This document shows, one piece after another, positions 25,333-33,583 of a stretch of 64,000 bases of DNA. Under the pieces are notes generated by a model. That model had not been told where the DNA came from. It saw nothing but the letters and a program-made list of their open reading frames with translations, and made no database searches. Each line of letters starts with the position of its first letter. Position 1 is the first letter of the stretch. The position numbers and the translations under genes were made by a program. Source of the DNA: Ga0077555 sp046154645 (GTDB lineage: Bacteria; Pseudomonadota; Alphaproteobacteria; Rhizobiales; Hyphomicrobiaceae); the NCBI GenBank assembly GCA_046154645.1, contig JBJXDZ010000009.1, positions 1 through 64,000 on the forward strand, in the 5' to 3' direction.

Positions 25333-26310
25333 ATGAAGGTCGCATTTGCGGGATCGTTCGCGGTCCGCCTCGTCGAACCGGTGAGGTCACAGCTCTCGAT
25401 CCCCTGCGCCATCGTCGCCGGCGACGAGGCCCGCATGATCGCCGAACTGGCGGATACCGACGTGCTCGTCTCCATGGGCTTCAACACGGCCATGGCCGCG
25501 GCCGGTCCCAAGCTGCGACTGGTGCAGGTTCCCGGCGCCGGTCTCGACCGCATCGATCGCGCGGCGCTGCGTCCGGCCATGAAGCTTGCCAACGCTTACG
25601 GCCATGAAGCGGGCATCGCCGAATACGTGATCGGCACCATGCTGGCGCTCACGCGCTCGTTGGGCCGCATCGATGCCCGCCTGCGCCATGGCGAATGGCA
25701 AAGCCAATGGGCTGTCGGCACGCCGGCACCGCCACTGTGGCCGGAGCTTGCCGGCAAGACGCTTGGCATCCTCGGCTTCGGACACATCGGTGCGGCGCTG
25801 GCGCGGCGCGCTGCGGCGTTCGATATGAATGTCAGCGCTATCCGTCGGCAGGCGGAGGTCCCACCTCCCCCTGGCGTTGCCTTCATCGGCGGACCCGAGA
25901 GACTGGACGACGTGCTTCGCCAATCCGATTATCTGGCCATCACGCTGTCGCTCTCACCCGAAACACGTGGCCTGCTCGATGCGCGTCGATTGGCCTTGAT
26001 GAAGCCGACGGCGCATCTGATCAACGTCGCCCGCGCCGAAATCGTCGACGAGGTGGCACTTTATCAGGCGCTGGCGACGGGCGGTCTGGCGGGAGCGGCA
26101 CTCGATGTCTGGTATCGCTATCCCGCGTCGGCAGGGCCGTTTATGCCATCCAGCCAGCCATTTCACGAGCTGTCCAACGTGATCATGACCCCGCATGTCT
26201 CCGGCTGGACCGAAGGCATGCTGCAGGCACGCGCGACGGTCATCGCCAAAAACATCGAGCGCATCGCACAGGGCTTGCCCCCGCTCAATGCTATCGCACC
26301 GGCCGCCTGA
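25333..26310 (+). CDS. D-isomer-specific 2-hydroxyacid dehydrogenase family protein
   Basis: The 325-residue protein has the NAD-binding GFGHIGAALARRAAAF, the conserved SLSPETRGLLDARRLALM, and the catalytic Arg in INVARAEIVDE. The catalytic His is in MTPHVSGWTEG. The Glu of the usual DVFxxEP motif is absent: the segment reads DVWYRYPASAGP, so the acid that normally supports the His is a Tyr. That subgroup is seen among uncharacterised relatives. The gene is read divergently from the dehydratase and is followed after 4 bp by the MFS gene, which argues for an operon handling a 2-hydroxy acid. Confidence 0.85.
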   Translation: MKVAFAGSFAVRLVEPVRSQLSIPCAIVAGDEARMIAELADTDVLVSMGFNTAMAAAGPKLRLVQVPGAGLDRIDRAALRPAMKLANAYGHEAGIAEYVIGTMLALTRSLGRIDARLRHGEWQSQWAVGTPAPPLWPELAGKTLGILGFGHIGAALARRAAAFDMNVSAIRRQAEVPPPPGVAFIGGPERLDDVLRQSDYLAITLSLSPETRGLLDARRLALMKPTAHLINVARAEIVDEVALYQALATGGLAGAALDVWYRYPASAGPFMPSSQPFHELSNVIMTPHVSGWTEGMLQARATVIAKNIERIAQGLPPLNAIAPAA

Positions 26311-26314
26311 GCCC

Positions 26315-27628
26315 ATGATGCAAGCGGACCAGGCCCATTGGTCGTCACGCCTGCCGTTCTACTACGGTTGGCTGATCGTCGGCATAGCCTTCGTCACGAT
26401 GGCCATCGGCGTCACGGCGCGCACCGCCTTTTCACTCCTGATGCCACCGCTGATCGAGGAGTTTCGCTGGGATCGCGGTCTTGCGGCAGGCGCCTTTTCG
26501 TTCGGCTTCATCGTATCCGCCGTACTGAGCCCGATCGTCGGTCGCGTGATCGATGCCCGCGGACCTCGCATCGTCATCCTGACCGGCGTCGCCATGATGT
26601 CAGCGGGGCTGTTTCTCGCGCCCTACATTGCGCAACCCTGGCAGTTCTACGCGACGCTCGGTGTGCTCGTCGGCGGCGGCGCTAACATGATGACCTACAC
26701 CGTTCACTCGCAGTTCCTGCCAAATTGGTTCGTCAGGCGCCGGGCGCTGGCGATCAGCATCGCCTTCGCCGGGGCGGGCGTCGGCGGCATCGTGCTGTTG
26801 CCGTGGCTGCAATCGATCATCCTGACCCAGGGCTGGCGCGCGTCGTGCACGGCCATCGGCTTCGTGGTGCTGTTGGTGATTGCGCCGCTAAGCATTTTTG
26901 TGCGCAAGCGGCCGCAGGATATCGGATTGTTGCCCGACGGAGCGGCGGTGCAACCGGAATCGGCAGGCGTGCGGACCATGTCCAACATCGTCGATTCCCA
27001 ATGGGCGGCGACCGAATGGACTTTGGCGCGGGCGCTGCAAACGATGCGCTTCTGGTGGATCGTGCTCGCCTACTTCTGTGGCCTCGTCGCTTGGTACGCC
27101 ATCCAGGTGCACCAGACGAAATACCTGACCGAGATCGGCTTCGCACCTGTCGTTGCAGCCTGGGCATTGGGCGCCGTCAGTGTCATTGCAATCCCCGGGC
27201 AAATTCTGCTCGGCGCGTTGTCGGACCGGATCGGCCGCGAATGGGTGTGGACCGCCGGCTGCGCCGGCTTTGCCGCGAGTTACGGTGCCCTCATCGCCAT
27301 GGAGCATGCGCCATCGAACGCACTCCTGTACGTGATGGTCATCACCCAGGGCTTTTTCGGCTACGCGCTCACATCGGTGATGGGCCCGATCGTCGCCGAG
27401 ATCTTCGAGGGGCCGCACTATGGGGCAATCTTCGGCACCATCACGGTTGCCTTGGTCAGCGGCGGCGCCGCGGGGCCATGGATTGCGGGTGCCATTCACG
27501 ATGCCACCGGCAGCTACCGATCAGCTTTCATCTTGATCATCGGCTGCTGCTTCGTGTCAGCTGGCGCCATCTGGTTGGCGGCGCCACGCAAGGTCCGCAT
27601 TGTTCCCGGCCGGATGCCAAGGCCATGA
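26315..27628 (+). CDS. MFS transporter, monocarboxylate/oxalate-formate type
   Basis: A 437-residue carrier with 12 predicted membrane helices, starting FYYGWLIVGIAFVTMAIG; the SPIVGRVIDARGPRIVI loop is the MFS motif A and FLPNWFVRRRALAISIAFAG is the RxxA(x)G-like helix 5 of the oxalate/formate antiporter and monocarboxylate groups. ALGAVSVIAIPGQILLGALS repeats motif A in the second half. Immediately downstream of the 2-hydroxyacid dehydrogenase (4 bp), it probably imports the organic acid used by that enzyme and the divergent dehydratase. Confidence 0.87.
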   Translation: MMQADQAHWSSRLPFYYGWLIVGIAFVTMAIGVTARTAFSLLMPPLIEEFRWDRGLAAGAFSFGFIVSAVLSPIVGRVIDARGPRIVILTGVAMMSAGLFLAPYIAQPWQFYATLGVLVGGGANMMTYTVHSQFLPNWFVRRRALAISIAFAGAGVGGIVLLPWLQSIILTQGWRASCTAIGFVVLLVIAPLSIFVRKRPQDIGLLPDGAAVQPESAGVRTMSNIVDSQWAATEWTLARALQTMRFWWIVLAYFCGLVAWYAIQVHQTKYLTEIGFAPVVAAWALGAVSVIAIPGQILLGALSDRIGREWVWTAGCAGFAASYGALIAMEHAPSNALLYVMVITQGFFGYALTSVMGPIVAEIFEGPHYGAIFGTITVALVSGGAAGPWIAGAIHDATGSYRSAFILIIGCCFVSAGAIWLAAPRKVRIVPGRMPRP

Positions 27629-27719
27629 GATGGAGCCGTCGTCCAGCTTGCAGAGGACTCTCCTGGTGTCTACACTTTGTCTTGTTGCCTCACTACACCA
27701 TTCCACATAGCCCCCGGTC

Positions 27720-28457
27720 TCACCGCACCTCACCCGTCTTGAAATCGTGAATTCGGCCGGTTTCCGTGTGGGCGGGGCTCGCGAGCTTGACGAACAGCGG
27801 CGTGATATCGTCAGGCGTTTTCAGCGTCTCGGGCTTCTCGCCCGGATAGGCCTTGGCGCGCATCGTCGTGCGGATCGGGCCGGGGTTGACGATGTTGACC
27901 CGCACCGCCGTATTGGCCAGTTCATTGGCCCAGGTCTTGGCCAGCGCCTCGATGCCGGCCTTGGACACGGCATAGGGACCCCAATAGGCGTTCCTGCCGC
28001 TCGCCGCCCCCGACGACACGAAGATGGCGCGCCCTGCGTCCGAGCGCTTGATCAGCGGGTCGAGCGCGCGGATCAGCAGCCAGTTGGCAGTCAGATTGAC
28101 GTCAATGACTTCGCGCCAAGCATCCATGGTGATGTGCCCGAGCGGCGAGAGCGGCCCCAGCACACCCGCGTTGGCGACGAGAATATCGAGCTTGTTCCAC
28201 CGCTGCAGAATGGTCGGGCCAAGCGCATCGAGTTTCTCAGCCTTGGCCAGATCCAGCGGCAGCAAGGTCGCAGAGCCACCCGCCGCCCGGATCTCGTCGT
28301 CGACCTCCTCGAGCCCACCAACGGTGCGGGCCAGCAGGATGACATGAGCCCCAGCCTTCGCGAGACCGATCGAGACAGCGCGACCAATACCGCGTGAGGC
28401 ACCTGTGACGAGGGCCAGCCGGCCAGCCAGCGGTTTGGAGTCGGTGGGTGTGGACAT
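27720..28457 (-). CDS. SDR family NAD(P)-dependent oxidoreductase
   Basis: Classical short-chain dehydrogenase of 245 residues: LALVTGASRGIGRAVSIGLA (TGxxxGxG cofactor site), DILVANAGVL (NNAG-like), catalytic Ser in FVSSGAASG and YxxxK in YAVSKAG, then NIVNPGPIRT. Its shape matches YciK-like or 3-oxoacyl reductase-like SDRs; the substrate is unknown. It is convergent with the MFS gene and divergent from the next dehydrogenase. Confidence 0.9.
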   Translation of the reverse strand: MSTPTDSKPLAGRLALVTGASRGIGRAVSIGLAKAGAHVILLARTVGGLEEVDDEIRAAGGSATLLPLDLAKAEKLDALGPTILQRWNKLDILVANAGVLGPLSPLGHITMDAWREVIDVNLTANWLLIRALDPLIKRSDAGRAIFVSSGAASGRNAYWGPYAVSKAGIEALAKTWANELANTAVRVNIVNPGPIRTTMRAKAYPGEKPETLKTPDDITPLFVKLASPAHTETGRIHDFKTGEVR

Positions 28458-28638
28458 TTGATGGCCTTGTCAGCGATTGCGGATGTCTCTGCCTGCTTTG
28501 CTACCGGCTCCGGCAGCAGGCGGCAAGCAGTCCATCCGGCATTTGGGGGGCTCGCCCGTTGCCCGGGCATTGACTAAACTCGCTGGCGTCGGCGCCGACA
28601 GGGCCGCCACCTAACCCGCACCAGGATGGGACGACAGC

Positions 28639-29526
28639 ATGCCCAAGACAATTGCCTTTATCGGTCTCGGGGCCATGGGTGGCGCCATGGCAGACACCCT
28701 GCTCAAGAAGCAGTTCCGCGTCGTCGGTTATGATCCAAGGCCCGAAGCCGTCGCCCATATCGAGGCGGCAGGCGGTCGCGGCGCCGCCAGCGTCGAGGAG
28801 GCAGCCCGCAACGCCGACATGATGGTGCTGATGGTGGTCAACGCCGATCAGGCCGAGGATGTCCTGTTCGACAAGAACGGTCTCGAGAACTTGAGCCCAC
28901 AAGCCACCGTTATCTTGTGCTCGACGTGCGCGCCGGATCGCATCGCGGATATTGCACGAAAGGTGGAGAAAAGCGGCCGCAGCTTTGTCGATGCCCCGGT
29001 CTCAGGTGGCGTCACGGGCGCCAAGACTGGCACGCTTACGATCATGGCGGCGGCCAAGCAACTGGTGTTCGACAAGGCCAAGCCGGTCTTGGCGGCGATG
29101 GGCTCGAACCTCTTTCATCTCGGTGAAAAGCCCGGCCAGGGTGCAGCAATGAAGGTGGTCAACCAGTTGCTGTGCGGCGTGCACATTGCCGCGGCCGCCG
29201 AAGGTCTGGCCTTCGCCGAGCGTTCCGGCATCGACCCTAAATTGGCGCTCGAGATCCTGGGTGGTTCGGCGGCGCAAAGCTGGATGCTGAAGGCGCGCGG
29301 ACCCCGCATGGTCGATTACGATGATGTGGTGACCAGCGCCGTCGATATCTTCGTCAAGGACCTGTCGCTGGTGCTGGATGCTGGCCGCGCCGCCAAGATG
29401 GGGCTGCCGTTGGCAGCCGTGGCACACCAGCTGTTCCTGTCGGCATCCGGCATGGGCCATGGCCCCGAGGACGACAGCCAGGTGATCGAGACCTATCGGG
29501 CGCTCGGCAAACGGAAGGACGACTGA
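28639..29526 (+). CDS. NAD(P)-dependent beta-hydroxyacid dehydrogenase (HIBADH family)
   Basis: The 295-residue protein starts TIAFIGLGAMGGAMADTLLK, the hydroxyisobutyrate dehydrogenase signature with a GxGxMG Rossmann loop. DAPVSGGVTGAKTGTLTIMA is the substrate-binding block and GQGAAMKVVNQLL carries the catalytic Lys. The family includes 3-hydroxyisobutyrate, tartronate semialdehyde and glyoxylate reductases. The next gene starts 1 bp after its stop, so the two are translated together. Confidence 0.9.
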   Translation: MPKTIAFIGLGAMGGAMADTLLKKQFRVVGYDPRPEAVAHIEAAGGRGAASVEEAARNADMMVLMVVNADQAEDVLFDKNGLENLSPQATVILCSTCAPDRIADIARKVEKSGRSFVDAPVSGGVTGAKTGTLTIMAAAKQLVFDKAKPVLAAMGSNLFHLGEKPGQGAAMKVVNQLLCGVHIAAAAEGLAFAERSGIDPKLALEILGGSAAQSWMLKARGPRMVDYDDVVTSAVDIFVKDLSLVLDAGRAAKMGLPLAAVAHQLFLSASGMGHGPEDDSQVIETYRALGKRKDD

Positions 29527-29527
29527 C

Positions 29528-30514
29528 GTGGGCGCCATGGGCTTGCAAGAGGTCGACAGCGTCGAGATCCTGATCCTGGTCGACAACGTCACCGACAACC
29601 TGTCGTCGACGCCGCGTTTCGTCGAGACGGAGCTTACCCGCATGTCACGGCGGGGCATCAATTTGATTGCGGGCGATTGCTTGTGCTGCGCCGCGCATGG
29701 CCTGTCGTGCCTCGTTACCGTGAAGAAGGGCGGCCAAGCGCGCACGCTGCTGTTCGATTCCGGGCCCGAAGCCGACGTATTCTCCCGCAATGTCCAGCGG
29801 CTCGGTGCCGACCTTGGCGCCGTCGAAACAATCGTCCTGTCGCACGGGCACTGGGATCACGGCGGCGGCATGCTGCGGGCACTCGACCTCATTCGCGGCG
29901 CCAATGGTGGCAAGGAGATCCCCTACTACGCTCATCCCGGCATGTTTCGGCAGCGGGCGGCGAAACTCACCGATGGCCGCTTTCGGCTGATGGAGGATGT
30001 GCCCAGTGTGCACGCTCTCGGTGTGCACGGCGCACGCGTCGTCGTGACGACGGAGCCGCAGGCGGCGCTCGATGGACTGATCCATGTCAGCGGCGAGATT
30101 CTTCGCGTAACGCCGTTCGAGACGGGGTTGCCGGGCCAGCATCGCCGCACCGACGATGGCCAGGGTTGGGAGCCGGACGAACTGCTCATGGACGAGCGCT
30201 TCATTGCGGTTAACGTCAAAGGCAAGGGCTTGGTCGTGCTGTCGGCCTGCTCGCATGCCGGCGTGATCAACGTCCTGACACACGCCCGCGCATCGTTTCC
30301 GGGCGTGCCGTTGTATGGGGTGCTGGGTGGCCTGCACCTCTCCGGGACCAACGAGCGCATCATCCCCGAGACGGTCGCGGCCCTGAAACAGTTCGGATTG
30401 ACCACGATCGCGGCAGGTCACTGCACCGGCTGGCGGGCCCTGACGGCGCTCGCCAATACCTTTGGTGATCAGGTTGTGACGCCGCTGGCGGTGGGCAAGC
30501 GCATGACGTTTTGA
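29528..30514 (+). CDS. MBL-fold metallohydrolase, dihydropteroate-synthase-like subgroup
   Basis: A metallo-beta-lactamase-fold protein of 328 residues. Metal ligands appear in VLSHGHWDHGGGM (HxHxDH), SACSHAGVINV and IAAGHCTGWRA; GVLGGLHLSG is typical of the 7,8-dihydropterin-6-methyl-(ribofuranosyl)aminobenzene phosphate synthase-like MBL subgroup. The unusual CCAAHGLSC segment near residue 52 is shared by that group. The start is GTG at 29528; an ATG at 29537 is possible. It follows the HIBADH gene almost without a gap; the true substrate is not known. Confidence 0.82.
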   Translation: MGAMGLQEVDSVEILILVDNVTDNLSSTPRFVETELTRMSRRGINLIAGDCLCCAAHGLSCLVTVKKGGQARTLLFDSGPEADVFSRNVQRLGADLGAVETIVLSHGHWDHGGGMLRALDLIRGANGGKEIPYYAHPGMFRQRAAKLTDGRFRLMEDVPSVHALGVHGARVVVTTEPQAALDGLIHVSGEILRVTPFETGLPGQHRRTDDGQGWEPDELLMDERFIAVNVKGKGLVVLSACSHAGVINVLTHARASFPGVPLYGVLGGLHLSGTNERIIPETVAALKQFGLTTIAAGHCTGWRALTALANTFGDQVVTPLAVGKRMTF

Positions 30515-30693
30515 GGTGCAAGGCCTGGTTTGTCCGGTGGCGTTTCAATTGCATAAATGATCACGATTCAGTTGATTGCCTGCTGATCTCCGTTCGGGCA
30601 AATTATGCGCCTGCGGTCTGTAGGGTCCGACACGGCAGGTGAGGCCGTCGGATCGCCGGAATTGTGCAGTTACCAATTGATCAGGATGATGCG

Positions 30694-31614
30694 ATGCCCA
30701 TCAGGCAGGTTACTTTGGTCGCCGCAGTTGCTTTGGGATTGGCATGGCCGGCCAGCACCTTCCCGGTCGCGGCGCAGGAGCGGAATCAGCTCAAGGATAT
30801 CTTCGATGAGGCTCAGCGGGAGCGGGACAAGAAAGCCGTCGACGATCTGATCAAGCGGCTGGAGCGTCCCGGCGGGCAGCCGCCCGCTGCACCGCCTCCA
30901 CCGGCAACGCCGGCCACACCGCCAGTCGCGGCACCGGCTCCGCCGCCACCGCAAGCCCCGATGTCCCCACCGCCTGCGCCCCAACCACCGGTCGCCGGAC
31001 CACCGGCAACACCGGCTCCGCGTCCAGAAGCGCCGACCGTGCTCCCACCGCTCACGCCTCCGGCCCCGCCGCCAATCGCTGCACCGGCGCCACCGGCAGC
31101 GCCGTCACCACCTGCGCCGCCGACCCCGCCGCCGGTGGCCGAGCGGCCGCCGCCTGTCGCACCGCTACCTCCAACGCCATCACCCCCGGTCGCCGTTCCG
31201 ATCGAGAAAGCCCCCGAGATGGCCCGTCGGCAGGAATTGCCGAGCGTCGATCTCGAGGTTTTCTTCGAATTCAATCGCTCCGAGATCACCCCGCAAGGCG
31301 CCGAAACGCTAAGGCTGCTCGGACAGGCGTTAACGGATCCGCGATTGGCCGGCTCGCGCTTCATCATTGCCGGCCACACCGACGGCCGCGGCACCATGGC
31401 GTACAATCAGGCGCTTTCGCAGGCCCGTGCCGAATCCGTGCGCCGCTGGATCATCGCAACCTATCGCATTCCACCACAGAACCTGGTCGCACGTGGCTTC
31501 GGCAAATCCCAGCTCAAGGACCGCGCCAATCCCCTCGCCGACCAGAACCGGCGCGTGCAGATCATCAATGTCAGCGCACCGACCGCTGGCAGACAGCCAC
31601 CCGCCAAGCGATGA
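30694..31614 (+). CDS. Exported OmpA-family protein with proline-rich linker
   Basis: A signal peptide (about 1-26, ending ASTFPVAAQE) is followed by a short charged helix, a linker from about 65 to 175 made almost wholly of Pro and Ala, and an OmpA C-terminal domain. The last part shows VFFEFNRSEITPQGAETL, AGHTDGRGTMAYNQALSQ, and DQNRRVQIIN, which bind peptidoglycan diaminopimelate. There is no beta-barrel. The protein therefore probably reaches across the periplasm while anchored to the wall. AGGA lies before the ATG at 30694. The Ser/Thr kinase follows 69 bp later. Confidence 0.88.
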   Translation: MPIRQVTLVAAVALGLAWPASTFPVAAQERNQLKDIFDEAQRERDKKAVDDLIKRLERPGGQPPAAPPPPATPATPPVAAPAPPPPQAPMSPPPAPQPPVAGPPATPAPRPEAPTVLPPLTPPAPPPIAAPAPPAAPSPPAPPTPPPVAERPPPVAPLPPTPSPPVAVPIEKAPEMARRQELPSVDLEVFFEFNRSEITPQGAETLRLLGQALTDPRLAGSRFIIAGHTDGRGTMAYNQALSQARAESVRRWIIATYRIPPQNLVARGFGKSQLKDRANPLADQNRRVQIINVSAPTAGRQPPAKR

Positions 31615-31683
31615 GGGTGAGGCGAAACGCATGTCACCGCAGGCATGCACCGTCCGGTCGCACAAGTCGTGTAGAGTAGCCGT

Positions 31684-33006
31684 ATGACCGACAAGAGCTT
31701 GCACACCTCGGATCCCGTCGACTTGCACGCGCGGGCGCCATTGCCGCCCGGCACGCGCCTCGATCACTATGTGATCCGTGATGTGCTGGGCACAGGCGGG
31801 TTCGCGGTGACCTATCTTGCGGAGCACGAGGTGCTCGGCAAGCGCTATGCGATCAAGGAGTATTTCCCCGCCACCTTCTGCTATCGCGACGGCGCCACCA
31901 TTCACCCGACGGAAGCCAACCTCGCCACCTACAACTGGGGTCTCGAGCGCTTCACGTCCGAGGCTCGCGCGCTAGCACGCTTCAAGCATCCGGCCATCGT
32001 CGACGTAGCCAGCATCTTCGAGGCCAACGGCACCGCCTACATCGTGCTGGCACTCGAGAAAGGTCGCGCCCTCAACGACTGGTTGCGGCAATTGACGCGG
32101 CCGCCGAGCCAGAACGAGATCGACGGCATCGTTCGCCCGCTATTGGGCGCCCTCGACGAGATCCACAAGCACAACCTCATGCATCGGGACATCGCGCCCG
32201 ACAACATCATCATCCGTGACGACGGTTCGCCCGTGCTGATCGACTTCGGCGCCGCGCGCGAGGCCGTGCGTGGGCGCTCGAAAGTCATATCGGCCATCGT
32301 CAAGCATGGTTACTCGCCGCCCGAGCAGTATTCCAGTCGGCCCGAGTTGCAGGGCTCGTGGACCGACATTTACGCCTTGGCAGCGACCCTCTATCGACTG
32401 GTCGCCGGTCGCATGCCGGCAGAGGCGCCCGATCGCATGCTGAAGGACGATGTGAAGCCTGTCGCCGAGCTGGCCCGCGCCCATTATCGGCCGGGCTTCA
32501 TGGAAGCCATCGACTGGGGGCTTCGGTTGCGCATCGAAGATCGGCCGCAGTCGATCGGCGAGTGGCGCCGCCTTTTGATGCGTGAGGAGCCGCTGAAGGC
32601 GCCGATGCAATCGCCGCGTGAGTTACCGGACGCGACAGCAGGTTATCAGCCAACCTCGGCGCGCGTGCCGTCCGGGGGCCGTGCTGGCACCAGCTTGCGG
32701 CCCGATATCAGCGTCATCGAGGCCATGCAGGAAGAGGCTGCCGCTGGCGATCGCGCTTCGGGCTACGATCCCCACGGCGTTAACCTCATCGGCAAAACGC
32801 TGAAAGGGCTGGGCCTCGGATTGGTGGCCGGCGGACTGTTCAGCATTCTGCCGGCAAGTGTGTTCTCGTCCAGTTGCTTCGCCGACAGCTGCATCCTCAG
32901 CTACTTGCCGATTTGCAGCCTGCTCGGCGCCATTGCCGGCGCCGTCGTCGGCTACCGCATGGCACTGGCCGAGCAGGCGACCCTCGCCGGCACTGATCAG
33001 GCCTGA
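31684..33006 (+). CDS. Membrane-anchored serine/threonine protein kinase
   Basis: Hanks-type kinase of 440 residues. GTGGFAVTYLAEHEVLGKRYAI is split as Gly-rich loop (36-40) and VAIK-like Lys58 in YAIKEYFP, a motif common in bacterial kinases of this class. HRDIAPDN (167-174) contains the catalytic Asp169 and DFG is at 187-189; the activation segment ends GYSPPEQY. The kinase is thus predicted active. A linker of about 80 residues leads to hydrophobic helices near 375-430 and a short tail, so it is anchored in the inner membrane with the kinase inside. No partner phosphatase or FHA protein is adjacent. Confidence 0.9.
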   Translation: MTDKSLHTSDPVDLHARAPLPPGTRLDHYVIRDVLGTGGFAVTYLAEHEVLGKRYAIKEYFPATFCYRDGATIHPTEANLATYNWGLERFTSEARALARFKHPAIVDVASIFEANGTAYIVLALEKGRALNDWLRQLTRPPSQNEIDGIVRPLLGALDEIHKHNLMHRDIAPDNIIIRDDGSPVLIDFGAAREAVRGRSKVISAIVKHGYSPPEQYSSRPELQGSWTDIYALAATLYRLVAGRMPAEAPDRMLKDDVKPVAELARAHYRPGFMEAIDWGLRLRIEDRPQSIGEWRRLLMREEPLKAPMQSPRELPDATAGYQPTSARVPSGGRAGTSLRPDISVIEAMQEEAAAGDRASGYDPHGVNLIGKTLKGLGLGLVAGGLFSILPASVFSSSCFADSCILSYLPICSLLGAIAGAVVGYRMALAEQATLAGTDQA

Positions 33007-33130
33007 TCAGAGCAGCAAAAAGGGTCCGCGGAAAACTTATCACCGCGCGCTGAATCCATGCGATTATGGCATCATCGCCCAGAGCTGACAGGATGGCCCG
33101 CTGCACGGCCCGAAACGCCGCCGCTGGCAG

Positions 33131-33358
33131 TCAGGCGGGCCGGCGGATCAGAAAACGGTAAACGCCGCCGGCTTCGGAATGCTCCACCAACTCCAGTTTC
33201 TGCGTCTTGCAGAAGGCGATGAAATCCGGCACGGAGCCAGGATCCGTCGCCAGCACCTCCAGCGTGCCACCAGCGGCCACGTCCGCCATGGCCTTCTTGG
33301 CCTTCAGGATCGGTAACGGGCAGTTCAGCCCCTTGGTATCCAGTACCTTGTCGGCCAT
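33131..33358 (-). CDS. Sulfurtransferase TusA family protein
   Basis: TusA-like proteins carry persulfide sulfur on one Cys to tRNA thiolation or other acceptors. The 75-residue protein starts MADKVLDTKGLNCPLPILKA; Cys13 in the CPxP motif is the sulfur carrier. LEVLATDPGSVPDFIAFC and GGVYRFLIRR complete the fold. The start at 33358 was chosen because the CPxP motif is normally 10-20 residues from the N-terminus. It is read alone, divergent from the FAD oxidase. Confidence 0.9.
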   Translation of the reverse strand: MADKVLDTKGLNCPLPILKAKKAMADVAAGGTLEVLATDPGSVPDFIAFCKTQKLELVEHSEAGGVYRFLIRRPA

Positions 33359-33583
33359 GTTCGGGGCTCTCCCGCATTTACGTTGTTTGGGCGCCGTGCT
33401 CATCAGGCCCCGGCGTCAGGTCGCCCTGAGCTATACGTGAGGCCGTGCACCATCGTCGAGGCGAACCCGCCTGCGGCATGGCGACCGCGCCCCGGAGCCC
33501 CTTTGAAGCGACTTGTTGCGCCGCGACCCGCCCGATACGGTTCTGCCCGTTCATCACCTGCCACACGCACGCGAGAAACCACT

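Noticed and set aside
30880..31200. Possible DNA repeat array
   Set aside because: The stretch is low-complexity because it encodes a Pro/Ala linker; units are not regular in length, so it is neither a CRISPR nor a satellite.
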